Shown: in pieces, positions 20,443 through 29,510 of the stretch
Layout of the letters: each line of letters opens with the position of its first letter
Position numbering within the stretch: the stretch's first letter is position 1
NCBI GenBank assembly: GCA_025765615.1
Contig: JAIVFJ010000453.1
Location: 1 to 39,620, forward strand
DNA length: 39,620 nt
Origin: Zopfochytrium polystomum
Taxonomy: Eukaryota; Chytridiomycota; Chytridiomycetes; Chytridiales; Chytridiaceae
Reading direction: 5' to 3'
Translations under genes and position numbers: made by a program
Notes under the pieces: generated by a model
What the model saw: the letters and a program-made list of their open reading frames with translations, nothing else
Databases searched by the model: none
Told to the model about the DNA's origin: nothing

Positions 20443-21156
20443 GTGGTGGCTTTTGGCCTCTTCTGCAACTTGGTGGGGTACCTGGTCTTGAACTTGAGCA
20501 GAAGGTCTTGGCAGTGAGTGAGGTTTGACTCAGGTTCCCAGGTGTTGTCAGCATCTGAGTAACCTTTCCACTTAACAAGGAACTTGAGTGTTCTTCCAAA
20601 CCACTTGGCATCCAAGATTTGTTCAACCTCAAATTCCTCTTCACCTTCTACCTCAACTGGAGAAGGAGGAGGAACAATTCTGCCTGGAATGGAATTGGCC
20701 ACAAACTTCTCCAAAAGGCTGACATGGAAAACTGGGTGGATCTTCATGGATGCAGGGAGATCCAGCTTGAAGGTGACTGGATTGATTTGCTCCAAGATCT
20801 TGAAAGGTCCCAACTTGAGGTTGTCTAGCTTGGGACTTGGTCTTTTGGTCTGCAAGTTCTTCCTCAGAAGCCAAACTTGCTGACCCACAGCAAGGTCATG
20901 GTCCATTCTGTGAGTGTTGGCGAATCTTGAGGCATCTTCTTGGGCTTGCTTCAGGGTGGAGTCCAGGAAGGTGCTGATGATCTTGAGCTTATGCAAGTGT
21001 GAAGCCACAGCAGGAGCTTGGACATTGGATAGGGTCTCTTGTCCCAGAAGATCTCCTCTTGGATTGAAGCCATAGGTTGCAAAGAAAGGAGATAGCTGGG
21101 TGCTTGAGTGGAGAGAATTGTTGAGAGCAAATTCTGCCAGCGGAAGGAGGGTGGGC
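20439..21156 (-). pseudogene. Gypsy integrase C-terminus and chromodomain
   Basis: After the insertion the integrase resumes on the minus strand with LLPLAEFALNNSLHSSTQLS and FFATYGFNP, typical of Ty3/gypsy integrases. Next come a GPF/Y-type module (LDNLKLGPFKILEQINPVTF, LPASMKIHPVFHVSLL) and a chromodomain (EEEFEVEQILDAK, LKFLVKWKGYSDADNTWEPE) ending in KFKTRYPTKLQK. A C-terminal chromodomain defines chromoviruses and is known to guide integration to particular chromatin. The frame is open through to its stop at 20439. The segment belongs to the polyprotein at 23588-25733; the junction residues DDWPT and LLPLAE rejoin exactly when the insertion and one copy of its duplication are removed. 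Confidence 0.88.
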
Positions 21157-22230
21157 TGTGAGACTGTGCTCTCTAAATCCTCACCCTGGGCTATGGGTGG
21201 CAAATAGAGCAATGGCCTAAATACCAATCCTGAAGAGTGAAAAAGGGCAAAAAGGAGATGTCTAGGGGTCACTAGACAGGACAATGTATTTGGAGTCTTA
21301 AGAAGCCCAAGAAACACAAAGAAACTCTCTTATTACACACAAAGAGAAGACTCTCACACTCAGACCAAAGGCAACTGTGAAAAGGTGGCACACTAGCAAA
21401 GAATGTGCAGGGTTCTCTGGTCCATGACACAGAGTGGGCCAATGGGAGGCAAAAGCCAAAGCCAAAGGGGACTGGGAAATCCGGTAACAATGCTGGAGGT
21501 GCAAGATGCAGCAAGCTCCAGGGAGCGGCACTAAGTGCAGCACTCCAATCCAACTGAAGAAGACAAGAGAGTGGGGAGGAAAGTGGCCAGACCCTGGTCT
21601 GTTGGAGCCACCACCATGGAGCAAGGCTCCCTCTCTGTCAAATACAAGCCCTAAGTTGGAGGGGGTTGGACACAGAGGGCAAACACAAGGAACAGTTAGT
21701 GTGCAGAGGTGTCTGTTGAATTAAATCAGAACTGTTTTCCACTTAACAGAACCAGACACAACTTGTCTCACTCCAAGGAGAAGTTCCAACTCAATCCAAG
21801 GAGGGGGCACACAGGGGTGGGAGACAGTGGGACTCTTCTTACTTCATCCTACTAGGACACAGACATCTGCTTCACCAAGCCAGAGGAATTCCCTATCTTA
21901 GAAGCAAGGAAGGTTAACACCCACTCCCTCACCCAAATGTGGCACCATGACATCACAGGCATTAATCTGAGAGAAAGAGGGTCTGAACCCAGTGAAGACC
22001 AGGCCCACCAGAGGCCACAGGAGCCAACAACCAGGGAGGAGGGAGCATACCTGAGAGACCATTCCTGCAGCAGTACCTGACCAGACAGCTCATTCATATC
22101 CCCTTGAGAGACCTGGATTTGACTAGATGTATTGACAGGAACCTAGAGGCACCACCACAGATTTACCCTCCATCCTTCCATCACCAAGTGGCTCCTACCC
22201 AGTCCAACCTAAACAGCATGCAGAATTGGT

Positions 22231-22290
22231 GAGGTGCACTGGGGCTTGAACCCAGCACACTGCCATCATGGCCAAGAGGACTTCAACCTC
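22231..22290 (-). ncRNA. tRNA-like module (perfect T-arm, short)
   Basis: On the minus strand CTGGGTTCAAGCCCCAG (22255-22239) is a perfect tRNA T-arm (5-bp stem, 7-nt TTCAAGC loop; pol III B box). It is followed by TGCACCTC, which pairs roughly with GAGGTTG 45 nt upstream, like an acceptor stem. An A-box-like TGGCCATGATGG is present but too close to the B box, and the whole is only 60 nt, so it is not a functional tRNA. Probably tRNA-derived. Confidence 0.4.
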
Positions 22291-22374
22291 CTGTCACACA
22301 CCAGGGGACTGCCACCCCCAGCTCTACATACAGTCAGGAAGAAAAGGGCAGGCAAGGGACTTCAGGCACAGGTT

Positions 22375-22600
22375 CTGTTAGTTTTGGGTCTTTTGGTGTA
22401 AGCAGTGTGCAGGAGCTTTGACCTGATACTGCTCTGCAAGGATGACTTGCAGCATTTTGCAAGTGATGGTCCTTGTAACAGTTTTGTATAAAGACAAACA
22501 CAAGACTGACAGAAGCCAAGATCAACCCCCCACCACCACCACCTTCAGTAGTGTACTCCACCCATCACCACAGCAGCACAACCCATAGACAATCCAGCCC
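22375..22600 (+). repeat. Dispersed repeat block shared with 3973-4190
   Basis: The block starts near TGTTAGTTTT and AGTGTGCAGGAGCTTT and includes AAGGATGACTTGCAGCATTT, CAAGTGATGGTCCTTGT, CAAGACTGACAGAAGCCAAG and TTCAGTAGTGTACTCCACCC. The same order and orientation occur at about 3973-4190 with scattered differences. The copies diverge just after a CAATCAGCCAA-like stretch. Confidence 0.85.
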
Positions 22601-23244
22601 AACGAAATCTTTCAGGTTCTCACAGTCAACAAGATGGGGGGCAGCTGCTTAAATATGAAAGGGTTGGAATCAGCAGGGTGAAGGAAGAAGGAAGGGAAAA
22701 GAGGGGAAAACATATACAAAAGTACAAAACAATAAATAAAACAGCAAAGAAGAGAGAGGAGGAGTGAGTCACCAAACAATGGGGCTGAGCCATCAAACAA
22801 GGAAGACAGCTCAGAGAATCATGGAGCATTTCTTGGCATCAGCTGCCAAGAAAGATGGAGGAGATGGAGAGAGCTGGTTGGTGCAAAGAGGAAGACAGTC
22901 ACTCTCAGCCAAGAAAGAAAAGACACAGACAGAGACAACAAGGAATAAATAAAAGAGAAAACAGGAAAAACAGGAAAAACAGGATAAATTACTAATTGGA
23001 AAAATAAGTTAAAATCACCAATGAAAAGGTAAAGAAAACCCCTGTGATCTCATACCCTTTTATGAGGTATTACATCATGGTAGCAGGTGGTAGGGCTTGT
23101 TAGCTCTGCCATCATCTTGTTAACTTCTGTCCATCTGGGCTTAGCACTTCTCCCACAGAAGTGTTTCAGTCCTAAGTCATTTCCAAAAGTGAGGGGCCAT
23201 TGGCCAGGCATAGTAGGACTTTGCATTTCTGCCCAGTCTGTCAA

Positions 23245-23312
23245 CTAGCATGTCTCGAACTTGGCACCTTCCCAATTGAAGGGAGCACTCTAACCACTGA
23301 GCAAGGGAGCAT
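23245..23312 (-). ncRNA. tRNA-derived pol III promoter (SINE-head-like)
   Basis: On the minus strand TTGCTCAGTGGTTAGAGTGC (23304-23285) is a near-perfect tRNA D-arm/A box. It is followed by an anticodon-arm-like CCCTTCAATTGGG and, at normal tRNA spacing, a B-box-like AGTTCGAGACA (23261-23251). T-stem pairing is poor, so it is not a working tRNA but looks like the 5' head of a tRNA-derived SINE or a tRNA pseudogene inside the 2.4-kb insertion. Confidence 0.5.
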
Positions 23313-23587
23313 TGTATCAGCATTTAGAATCAAGACTGAGTCTTTCTGTCTGCAACATCGTCAATAATAAATAATAATAGTAGAGCTCAGAGGCAGACAG
23401 ATGGAGCCAGTCAGAGGCCGTATGGAAACCCAATAAATAATAAGAGAGTAGGAATCCAAGCCTAGTCACGTTTTGCCAGCAAAACGCGGGTCGAGACGGG
23501 GTGGTAATCCTCACAATTACCAGTTAAAAAGTGGGTATACACTTAATTTATTTGAGGTCACAGGCTCGACAGCCTGTCGTCCTCACA

Positions 23588-25733
23588 GGTGGGCCAATCA
23601 TCCTGCTGATAGCTGACATAGCACCTCAAATACTGCTCCAGAGTCTGGTTTGTTCTTTCTGTTTGTCCATCAGTCTGAGGGTGATAAGCAGTTGACAGTT
23701 GAGACTTGATTCCAAGGGCTGCTGTGAGTGCTTTCCAAAATTGAGATCTGAACTGAGGTCCTCTGTCACTGATGATTGACTGAGGCAGCCCATGGAGCCT
23801 GAATATGTGCTGCAAAAACAGGTCTGCTGTTCCTTGTGCATCTTTATTCTCAGTGCAGGGGATAAAATGGGCCAACTTTGTCCTTCTGCAGATGACAAAC
23901 AAGGATAGAGTCAAATCCATGGGATGGGGGCAGTTTCACAATGAAGTCCATGGATATTGATGACCAAGGGCTGATGGCAATTGGGAGGGGCTCCAGAAGT
24001 CCATAGGGCTTGTGTCTGCTGGATTTGTTTCTTTGACAGGTTTCACAGCTGCTGACATAGTTCTTGATGTACTTCCTCATGCCTGGCCAGTAGAAGTCTC
24101 TGGAAACAAGCTCATATGTCTTGTGCTCTCCTGGGTGTCCAGCTGTTGCTGCATCATGCCTTGTCTTGAGTATCTCAAGTTTTTCCTCCTCTTGGCTGAT
24201 TTGAATCTTGTGAGGCTTGGGGTCCTTGGAAATAGCATTGGCCCACACACTGTCAGGAAGCAATGAAAGGTGTGTCTTGGATGGTGGGGTGAAACCATCT
24301 CCCCCTTCAGGTGCAAGGTCTGTTCTTCTTGACAGGGCATCAGCCACAGTGTTAAGGTGGCCAGGAGAATAGCACAGCTTAAAGTCATACTCAGAGAGCT
24401 GTTCAGCCCACCTGGCATGCCTCTGCTTGAGCAACCTCCTTGCCCTGAAGAAGGTGAGGTTCTTGTGATCAGAATAGACCGAGATGCCTTTAGAACCAGC
24501 CAAGTAGTGTCTCCAGAATTTGAATGCTTCCACAATTGCAAGCAACTCCTTGTCATGGACTGTGTAGTTACACTCAGCACTGTTCAGCTTCCTGGAGTAA
24601 TATGCCACTGGATGCAGAGGAGCAGAGGGGTCCTGAGAGCTTGGCTGGGACAGAACAGCACCGAGGGCATAGTCTGAGGCATCAGTTTCCAAGGTGAAGG
24701 GAAGCAAGGGATCCACATGCTTAAGGAGTGGTGCACTTGTGGTTGCTGTCTTAAGAGCTAGCCAGGCTTGCTCTGCTGCTGGGGTCCATTCAAACTTGGT
24801 GGTCTTCTTGGTGAGATCAGTGAGAGGCTTGGCTATGGCAGAATAGTTGGCAATGAAGGTTCTGTAGAAGTTGCAAAACCCAAGGAAGCTTTGAACATCC
24901 TTGATGGAATTTGGAGCCTTCCATTCAAGAATAGTTTGGATCGTGTCTGGTGCCATGGAGATCCCTTTGTCAGACACAATGAACCCCAAAAACTCAATGG
25001 AGGTCTTGTGGAATTCACACTTCTCCAGCTTTGCATAGAGGTGATGCTGTCTGAGTCTCTCCAAGACAGTCTTGACATGTCCCATATGGCTTGCAGTGTC
25101 GGACGAAAATACCAGGATATCATCCAGGTAGACAATGACAAAAAGGTCCAGAATATCCCCGTAGATGTCATTCATCATGCCTTGGAAAATAGCTGGAGCA
25201 TTGGTAAGTCCAAAGGGCATGACCAAGTACTCAAAGTGACCGTACTTGCATCTGAAGGCAGTCTTCCATTGATCCTGGGGCTTAATTCTGACCAAATTGT
25301 AGGCACCTCTGAGGTCAATCTTGGAAAATATCCTTGCATGGCTCAGTTTGTCCAGTAATTCAGAGATGAGAGGCAGTGGATAGCGGTTCTTGACTGTCAT
25401 CTCATTGAGATCTCTGTAGTCCACGCAGGGTCTCAGTCCCCCATCCTTCTTCTTGACAAAAAAGATGGGAGCTCCAGCTGGTGACTTGGAAGGTTGGATG
25501 AATCCCTTGTTCAGCATTTCTTCAATGTATTCTTGGAGGGCCTTGGCTTCTGGTGGAGAGAGGTGGTACAGTGGCTTGAAAGGTGGGCTGCAAGTTTCAT
25601 CCTTGAGTGGGATTTCACAGTCATAAGGCCTCTGAGCTGGTAGCAGGTCTGCCTTGGTCTTGGAAAACACATCAGCATAAGGGAGATATTCTTTTGGTAG
25701 CTTGGATGCCAGCAAAAGGTCTGATGGGTCCAA
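23588..25733 (-). pseudogene. Gypsy pol: reverse transcriptase, RNase H, integrase core
   Basis: Minus-strand frame 25733-23850 starts in the protease-RT linker. It holds a full RT (KGFIQPSKSPAGAPIFFVKK, GLRPCVDYRDLN, YPLPLI, KIDLRGAYN, FEYLVMPFGLTNAPA, catalytic YLDD, FLGFCNFYR), RNase H (FTLETDASDYALGAVLSQ, KELLAIVEAFKFWRHYL, YSDHKNLTFF) and the integrase zinc-binding part (AGHPGEHKT through CETCQRNKS). A one-base frameshift near 23900 moves it into the frame 23920-23558. That frame continues the integrase core ([49 protein letters not shown]) up to QDDWPT, where the 2,431-bp insertion begins. RT and RNase H look undamaged; the shift and the insertion disable the integrase. Confidence 0.9.
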
Positions 25734-25759
25734 GTTCCTGTGCTCTTCAGCAGTGGGGC

Positions 25760-26000
25760 ATGAATTCTTGACTGGGAACTGTGATTCTTGAATCTTTGAC
25801 TGAGAGTTCTGTTCTTGGCAAGGACTGTGAGCTGTGGAACTTGAATCTTGAATGTGGACTGTGAACTGTGGTACTTGAATCTTTGACTGTGGGTTCTGTG
25901 AACTAGAGTCTTGGCCATGACTGAGCTCTATGAGCTCTACTTGAATCTTGACTGTGAACTGTGAACTGTGGAACTTGAGTCTTGGCTGGCTGTGAATCTT
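25760..26000 (-). repeat. Degenerate tandem repeat in the gypsy gag-pol linker
   Basis: Short units based on ACTGTGAACTGTGGAACTTG and AATCTTGAC recur about 8-10 times with variation. On the coding strand they give Gln/Ser-rich peptide repeats (QVPQFTVHSQDSS type). The region links the protease remnant to the RT and spans the break between the two frames at 25903 and 25733. Confidence 0.6.
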
Positions 26001-26595
26001 GAATCAAGGGCTTGAGAGCATGAGACTTGGGGGCTTGACTTGAGTTTTGGGTGACTGTTCCAATTGGTGGAGGTTGGACTTGACCAGTGACCCAATCAAT
26101 GTCAGGGTTCTGGGCTTGCAGCCATGGTAATCCCAGGATGACAGAGAATGTGGGTGAGCCAAGATCCAATACTTCCAGGTTGACCATGGATGGTGGAAAG
26201 TCTTGGATGTGGAGGTTTAGCTTGGTTTCATGGCTGATTTCCTTGAACAGAGCATGATTGGCAAAGTGGACCTTGAGGGGTGTGGATTTCTTGATGGTGG
26301 GAATGGCACAAGACTTGGCAAGGATGACATTCTCCACAGTGGCCATAAAGCTCCTGAGGTCTTTGGCCAGCCCAGTGAACTTGTCAGGGCTGGGAACCTT
26401 GGGCTCTCTTGCTTGGTTGGCTTGGGGCAGGGGAAGAGCTTGATGTTCTTGTTGGTGAAGTTGTTGTTGAAGCTGGTGCTGCTGGTGAAGGACTTGTTCT
26501 TGAAGTTGGTGTGTCTGTCTTGAAAGGGCTTGTAATTGGTCCATCAAGGCTTGGAAGGCAGTTGCATCAGGGAAGGTGTTGTTTGGGTCAGACAT
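25903..26595 (-). pseudogene. Gypsy gag-protease remnant with internal deletion
   Basis: The frame starts at ATG 26595 (MSDPNNTFPDATAFQALMDQ), with a Gln-rich coiled coil, then PKVPSPDKFTGLAKDLRSFM, the start of a gypsy capsid domain. Right after FMATVENVILAKS the sequence jumps to the C-terminal part of an aspartic protease region (KVHFANHALFKEI, PTFSVILGLPWLQAQNPDID). Most of the capsid, the zinc knuckle and the D[ST]G protease active site are therefore missing, with the frame kept open. The remaining tail is repetitive. The product, if made, could not assemble particles or process pol. Confidence 0.8.
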
Positions 26596-26635
26596 GATGG
26601 CAGAGAGTAGTGGGAGAGGGTGAAGTGAATTATGA

Positions 26636-26943
26636 TGTCAGGAACAGGGCAGGACAGGACAAGGTAGACAAGGAACTGAGAGGAGTGATGATTGTATTGG
26701 AAACAATAATTCACTTGAGGGATGGGACAGGTCCCCCATCCCCCTTTTATACCTTTTGAGAGTGTTCCTTGTCAAGACTCAAAGAAAGTTCCAGAAAGAG
26801 CAATTAGTAATACAATGATACCAATGATACCAATGACAACAAGACAAGTCAGGAAAGCAAAGAAGGTTCCAGAAGGTTCCACAAGGTTCCATGAAGGAAT
26901 GTTCTAGAATGTTCCTGAGGTTTCCAGAGGGTGATTCATAACA
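26636..26943 (-). repeat. Gypsy 5' LTR with TATA box
   Basis: On the minus strand it starts TGTTATGAATCACCC (26943) and ends TTCCTGACA (26636), 41 bp before the gag ATG, about 308 bp. Its mate in the window is the solo LTR at 5376-5664. A TATA-like TATAAAAGG is at about 26744-26752. The start interrupts copia-B coding sequence. Confidence 0.75.
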
Positions 26944-27484
26944 ATTACCAGACTTGAGTGTTGCATACTTGCTCTCAGTGGATGTGGCCAAAACGTCAGT
27001 GCCATAGGTTGCGTGCAGTTGCTGGTGATGCGTAGGCAATGGGCTCAACCGAAATTTTCCTCTGCGCAGTTGCGTGCTGGACTGGGATGAGATAGTAAAG
27101 GCCGTCACGTCGTTCGCCAATCTTGATGCCATGTTGTGATGCAAGTGCAGCAAGATCAAGAAGAAAGACAGAATCTTGAGTGAATAGCATCCCAGCAGTT
27201 GGATCTTGGAGGACATGTGACACAGAGAGGAGTGGTTCCTTGAGTGATGGGACATGAAGCACATTGCGGAGCACCACGTCAAAACCAGGAAAAGTGACAG
27301 ATCCAATTCCTTCGATGCGGCATTCCTGGTCATCTGCAAGGCAGGCATGGTGCTTGGTTTCAAATCGATGGTGCTCAGTGAATTGCTCCTGATGTGGGAT
27401 CATTGTGGGTACAGCTCCAGAATTGATCATGTATGGAACAGAGGCTATGCCTGTGTGTGACGTGCTCACTGTTGCAGTGTTCAC
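26944..27484 (-). pseudogene. Copia-B protease / GAG-pre-integrase fragment
   Basis: The minus-strand frame contains the copia protease region: VPYMINSGAVPTMI, where NSGA replaces the usual DSGA, then GSVTFPGFDVVLRNVLHVPSL and a 'LLSVSHVLQ' block. The GAG_pre-integrs start follows (ATARNLWH, then TGA where an Arg is usual, then RFGHIH). A further TGA follows before the gypsy LTR cuts in at 26943. It continues on the other side of the gypsy element as the linker-RT-RNase H segment at 18425-20442. The catalytic Asp is changed to Asn and two stops are present, so it is inactive. The gag upstream of 27484 is lost to a LINE-like fragment. Confidence 0.75.
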
Positions 27485-27509
27485 AAAGAAGTAGAAGCAA
27501 GAGGGACTG

Positions 27510-27900
27510 TTTATTTGAGAAGAAGAAGCAACAGATGGCCCTCCTGTTGCAGCTGCTCATGGCTGGATCTGTTGTTTGCCTTGAGCTTAACTTTGAATTT
27601 TCTTTTGCCCTCCCACCACTCTCTGCCTCTTCCACCACTGCTGAAATTGCTGCTCTCCTTGCTGCCCTCACCATCACTGCAAAGCTTCCCCTGCCCCTTA
27701 CTTTTTGGCTTGACAATCTTGGAGTGGTTCACACAACAAGCAAGCAGACAAGCTGGCATCATCTGTATCCTCAACTTCTGACCCAACCTCTTTAGTTTAC
27801 CAATCCCCCCACAACACCACCTTCATCTCAAATACCCAGTCTTGGGGTAACTTTGACGACAACTGCGTCTCCTACTGGGTCTCTCTCATTATTTTGCTCT
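27510..27900 (+). pseudogene. LINE-type RNase H fragment
   Basis: The plus strand reads ALPPLSASSTTAEIAALLAA, LTITAKLPLPLTFWLDNLGV and, after a short jump in frame, HNKQADKLASSVSS and PTSLVYQSPHNTTF. The Glu of 'AEIAAL', the Asp of 'WLDN' and the final 'HN..AD.LA' match the ordered catalytic motifs of the RNase H domain at the C-terminus of Tad/I-type non-LTR retrotransposons. About 50 residues between the second and third motifs are missing. It is 5'-truncated against copia-B sequence near 27485 and carries stops. Confidence 0.55.
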
Positions 27901-28770
27901 TCCGACCACCATTGCCTGCGCCGATCACCCACAACCCTGACCTAGTTCATTGGGAAGCCACATTTCTCGTTCTCCACTCTGGTATCAAATCTCTCTTCCC
28001 TCTTTGGCACCCTCCCTGGCTCTGCTGTCGCAAGTACCAACTCCAAATCCTCAGCAACATGCTTCAAGGGATGATTTGGAACTGTCTTGTAGTGGTTGCA
28101 CAGTTCTCCCAACTCCTTCTGTCACTGTGTTTTGTGAGATTCCTAATCTCACTGATCATGGTCTTAGTTGGGGTCTCCCTAAAAGCTCTTCCCCAGTTGT
28201 GACTATGTCATTATATTGGCCCCCTATATTTATTTTTATTACCATTCATCACATCCCTCACAGGCTCTAGTGTTTACCACTATAAAAGAGCATCCTGTGT
28301 TCCTTGTGCTGAATGGGCCTAAGCACAAGGGGCACACCCCTTATTCATCCTATTCATTCTTATTTTTACTCATTTTCCTTTTTCCCTCATTTTCCCACCT
28401 TGCAATCCACTGTCCCTGCACTGATGTGGCCTCAAAGCCTCAAATTATGTTCACCCCAAATTTGGAGGCAGGAGAGACACTGGGGGGGTGTGGCTGAAAG
28501 AGTGATTCATCCTTCCAAATTGTTCTTTCTTATTTTCTCCTTTTGTTATGTCTTTTCCCTTTTTCTCTTTTCTTTCTTTCTTCCTTCTTTCCTTCTTCTC
28601 TCCTCCCCTTTCCCATAAATACTCCCTCTCTCTCCTCCTTTGTTCTATATCTACTAGGGGATGCCTGTTGACTTATAAACAGTCCTTGCAAAAAAAACAA
28701 AAAAAAGAAAGAGGGAAGAAAATTTATTAAGTAGCAAGGTCACTTAGAGAGCTTGAGAATCTGCATAGAA
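27901..28770 (+). other. Composite stretch: possible short LTR (28489-28692) and A-rich tail
   Basis: There is no convincing gene. At 28482-28490 GGGGGGGTG is followed by TGTGGCTGAAAG, the same polypurine-then-TG layout as at both copia 3' LTRs here. From there a T/C-rich stretch with CCATAAATACTCCC runs to CCTTGCA at 28692, which would be a ~204-bp TG...CA LTR. Alternatively CAAAAAAAACAAAAAAAAG (28691-28709) is the 3' A-tail of the LINE fragment upstream. I cannot decide between them. Confidence 0.35.
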
Positions 28771-29510
28771 TTAAACCCTAAGATGATCCACTAACTCCTT
28801 GTAAACCACATTTCTAATGGTTGGTCCACCTTTTTCTTGATTGTGTTTTGCAGTTATTATAAGATCTGCTGGGGATGCCACTCTTGAAAAAGCAACATAG
28901 GACTGCCCATGCGCAAACACATCCTCCCACATATCCAGTCCAACCTTTTTCAAAGTCTGGCCTTGGGACTTGTTGATGGACATTGCAAATGCAGGTTGAA
29001 CAGGAAATTGCTTTCTGGTGAACTCAAAGGGAAATCCTGAATCACTGGGCTGCAGAGAGATTCTGGGAAGGAGAACTTTCTCTCCTTTCCTACTGCCCAC
29101 AACAACTTCACAGAGCAGCACGTTGGGGCAGACCTCACATTGGATAAGGCGTGTCCCATTGCACAGTCCATCTGTCAGGTTGCGAAGGAGGATGAGGGGC
29201 ATTCCCACTTTGACAGTTAGCCTGTGGGGAGGCAGGCTGGAAGGATTAAGGGTGTTGAGGAACTCAGGGCTAATGAGAAGGCCGTCCCCTTCGCTGTCTC
29301 CAACTGGGGAGTCAGCTGAAAGTAGCTCCTGGGTATCTCCTGGAAGCTGCTGCACAGCATACTCATTGAACAGATGAACCACATCATTCCTTGCAGCCAA
29401 AATACACCTGTCTGCCAGGTAGGATGCAAATGCTTCCCCTGGCTGCTGAACTGCTGCACCAAAATCATCATAGACTGCCTCAAACAGTTGCCTCACGCGA
29501 GGCTGCCATT
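28771..29510 (-). pseudogene. Helitron helicase C-terminal part
   Basis: Continues the helicase after the frameshift with FEAVYDDFGAAVQQP, ADRCILAARNDVVHLFNEYA, PHRLTVKVGMPLILLRNL and DGLCNGTRLIQCE. The diagnostic C-terminal motifs V/VI follow: QPAFAMSINKSQGQTLKKVG and DVFAHGQSYVAFSRV. It ends at KELVDHLRV, a normal end for a Helitron protein. No further coding follows. Confidence 0.85.

Larger units (their letters stand above)
21157..23587. mobile_element. 2,431-bp non-coding insertion with 7-bp target duplication
   Basis: The gypsy integrase codons are interrupted here. The 7-bp GGTGGGC occurs at 21150-21156 and again at 23588-23594, exactly flanking the insertion. Its ends are TGTGAGACTG... 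and ...CGTCCTCACA, giving a 6-bp terminal inverted match (TGTGAG/CTCACA) and TG...CA ends. No long or recognisable reading frame lies inside. It contains a ~225-bp block shared with the repeat at 3973-4200, two tRNA-like modules on the minus strand (22231-22290 and 23245-23312), and a small tandem repeat ACAGGAAAA (22962-22985). No long terminal direct repeats were seen. The class is unknown; it behaves as a non-autonomous mobile element or a composite of SINE-like units. Confidence 0.75.
20439..26943 (-). mobile_element. Ty3/gypsy chromovirus, nested in copia-B and itself interrupted
   Basis: On the minus strand the element runs from its 5' LTR (26943-26636) through gag/protease remnant, reverse transcriptase, RNase H and integrase to a chromodomain, ending at 20439. 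It lies between two halves of copia-B, so it inserted into copia-B. No 3' LTR is found: the pol frame ends at 20439, a few bases from copia-B linker sequence, so a deletion removed the gypsy 3' LTR and the copia-B integrase. A 2,431-bp insertion splits the integrase at 21157-23587. Internal damage (see components) makes it non-autonomous. Confidence 0.85.

Noticed and set aside
24768..25358. 196-codon plus-strand frame inside the gypsy RT
   Set aside because: It is antisense to a clear reverse transcriptase; no independent evidence.
27511..27786. Minus-strand Lys/Ser-rich frame as copia-B gag
   Set aside because: The plus strand shows ordered RNase H motifs (AEIAAL, WLDN, HN..AD.LA), a better explanation of the same bases.
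29018..29377. Plus-strand frames antisense to the Helitron helicase
   Set aside because: The minus strand carries conserved helicase motifs; the plus frames have none.
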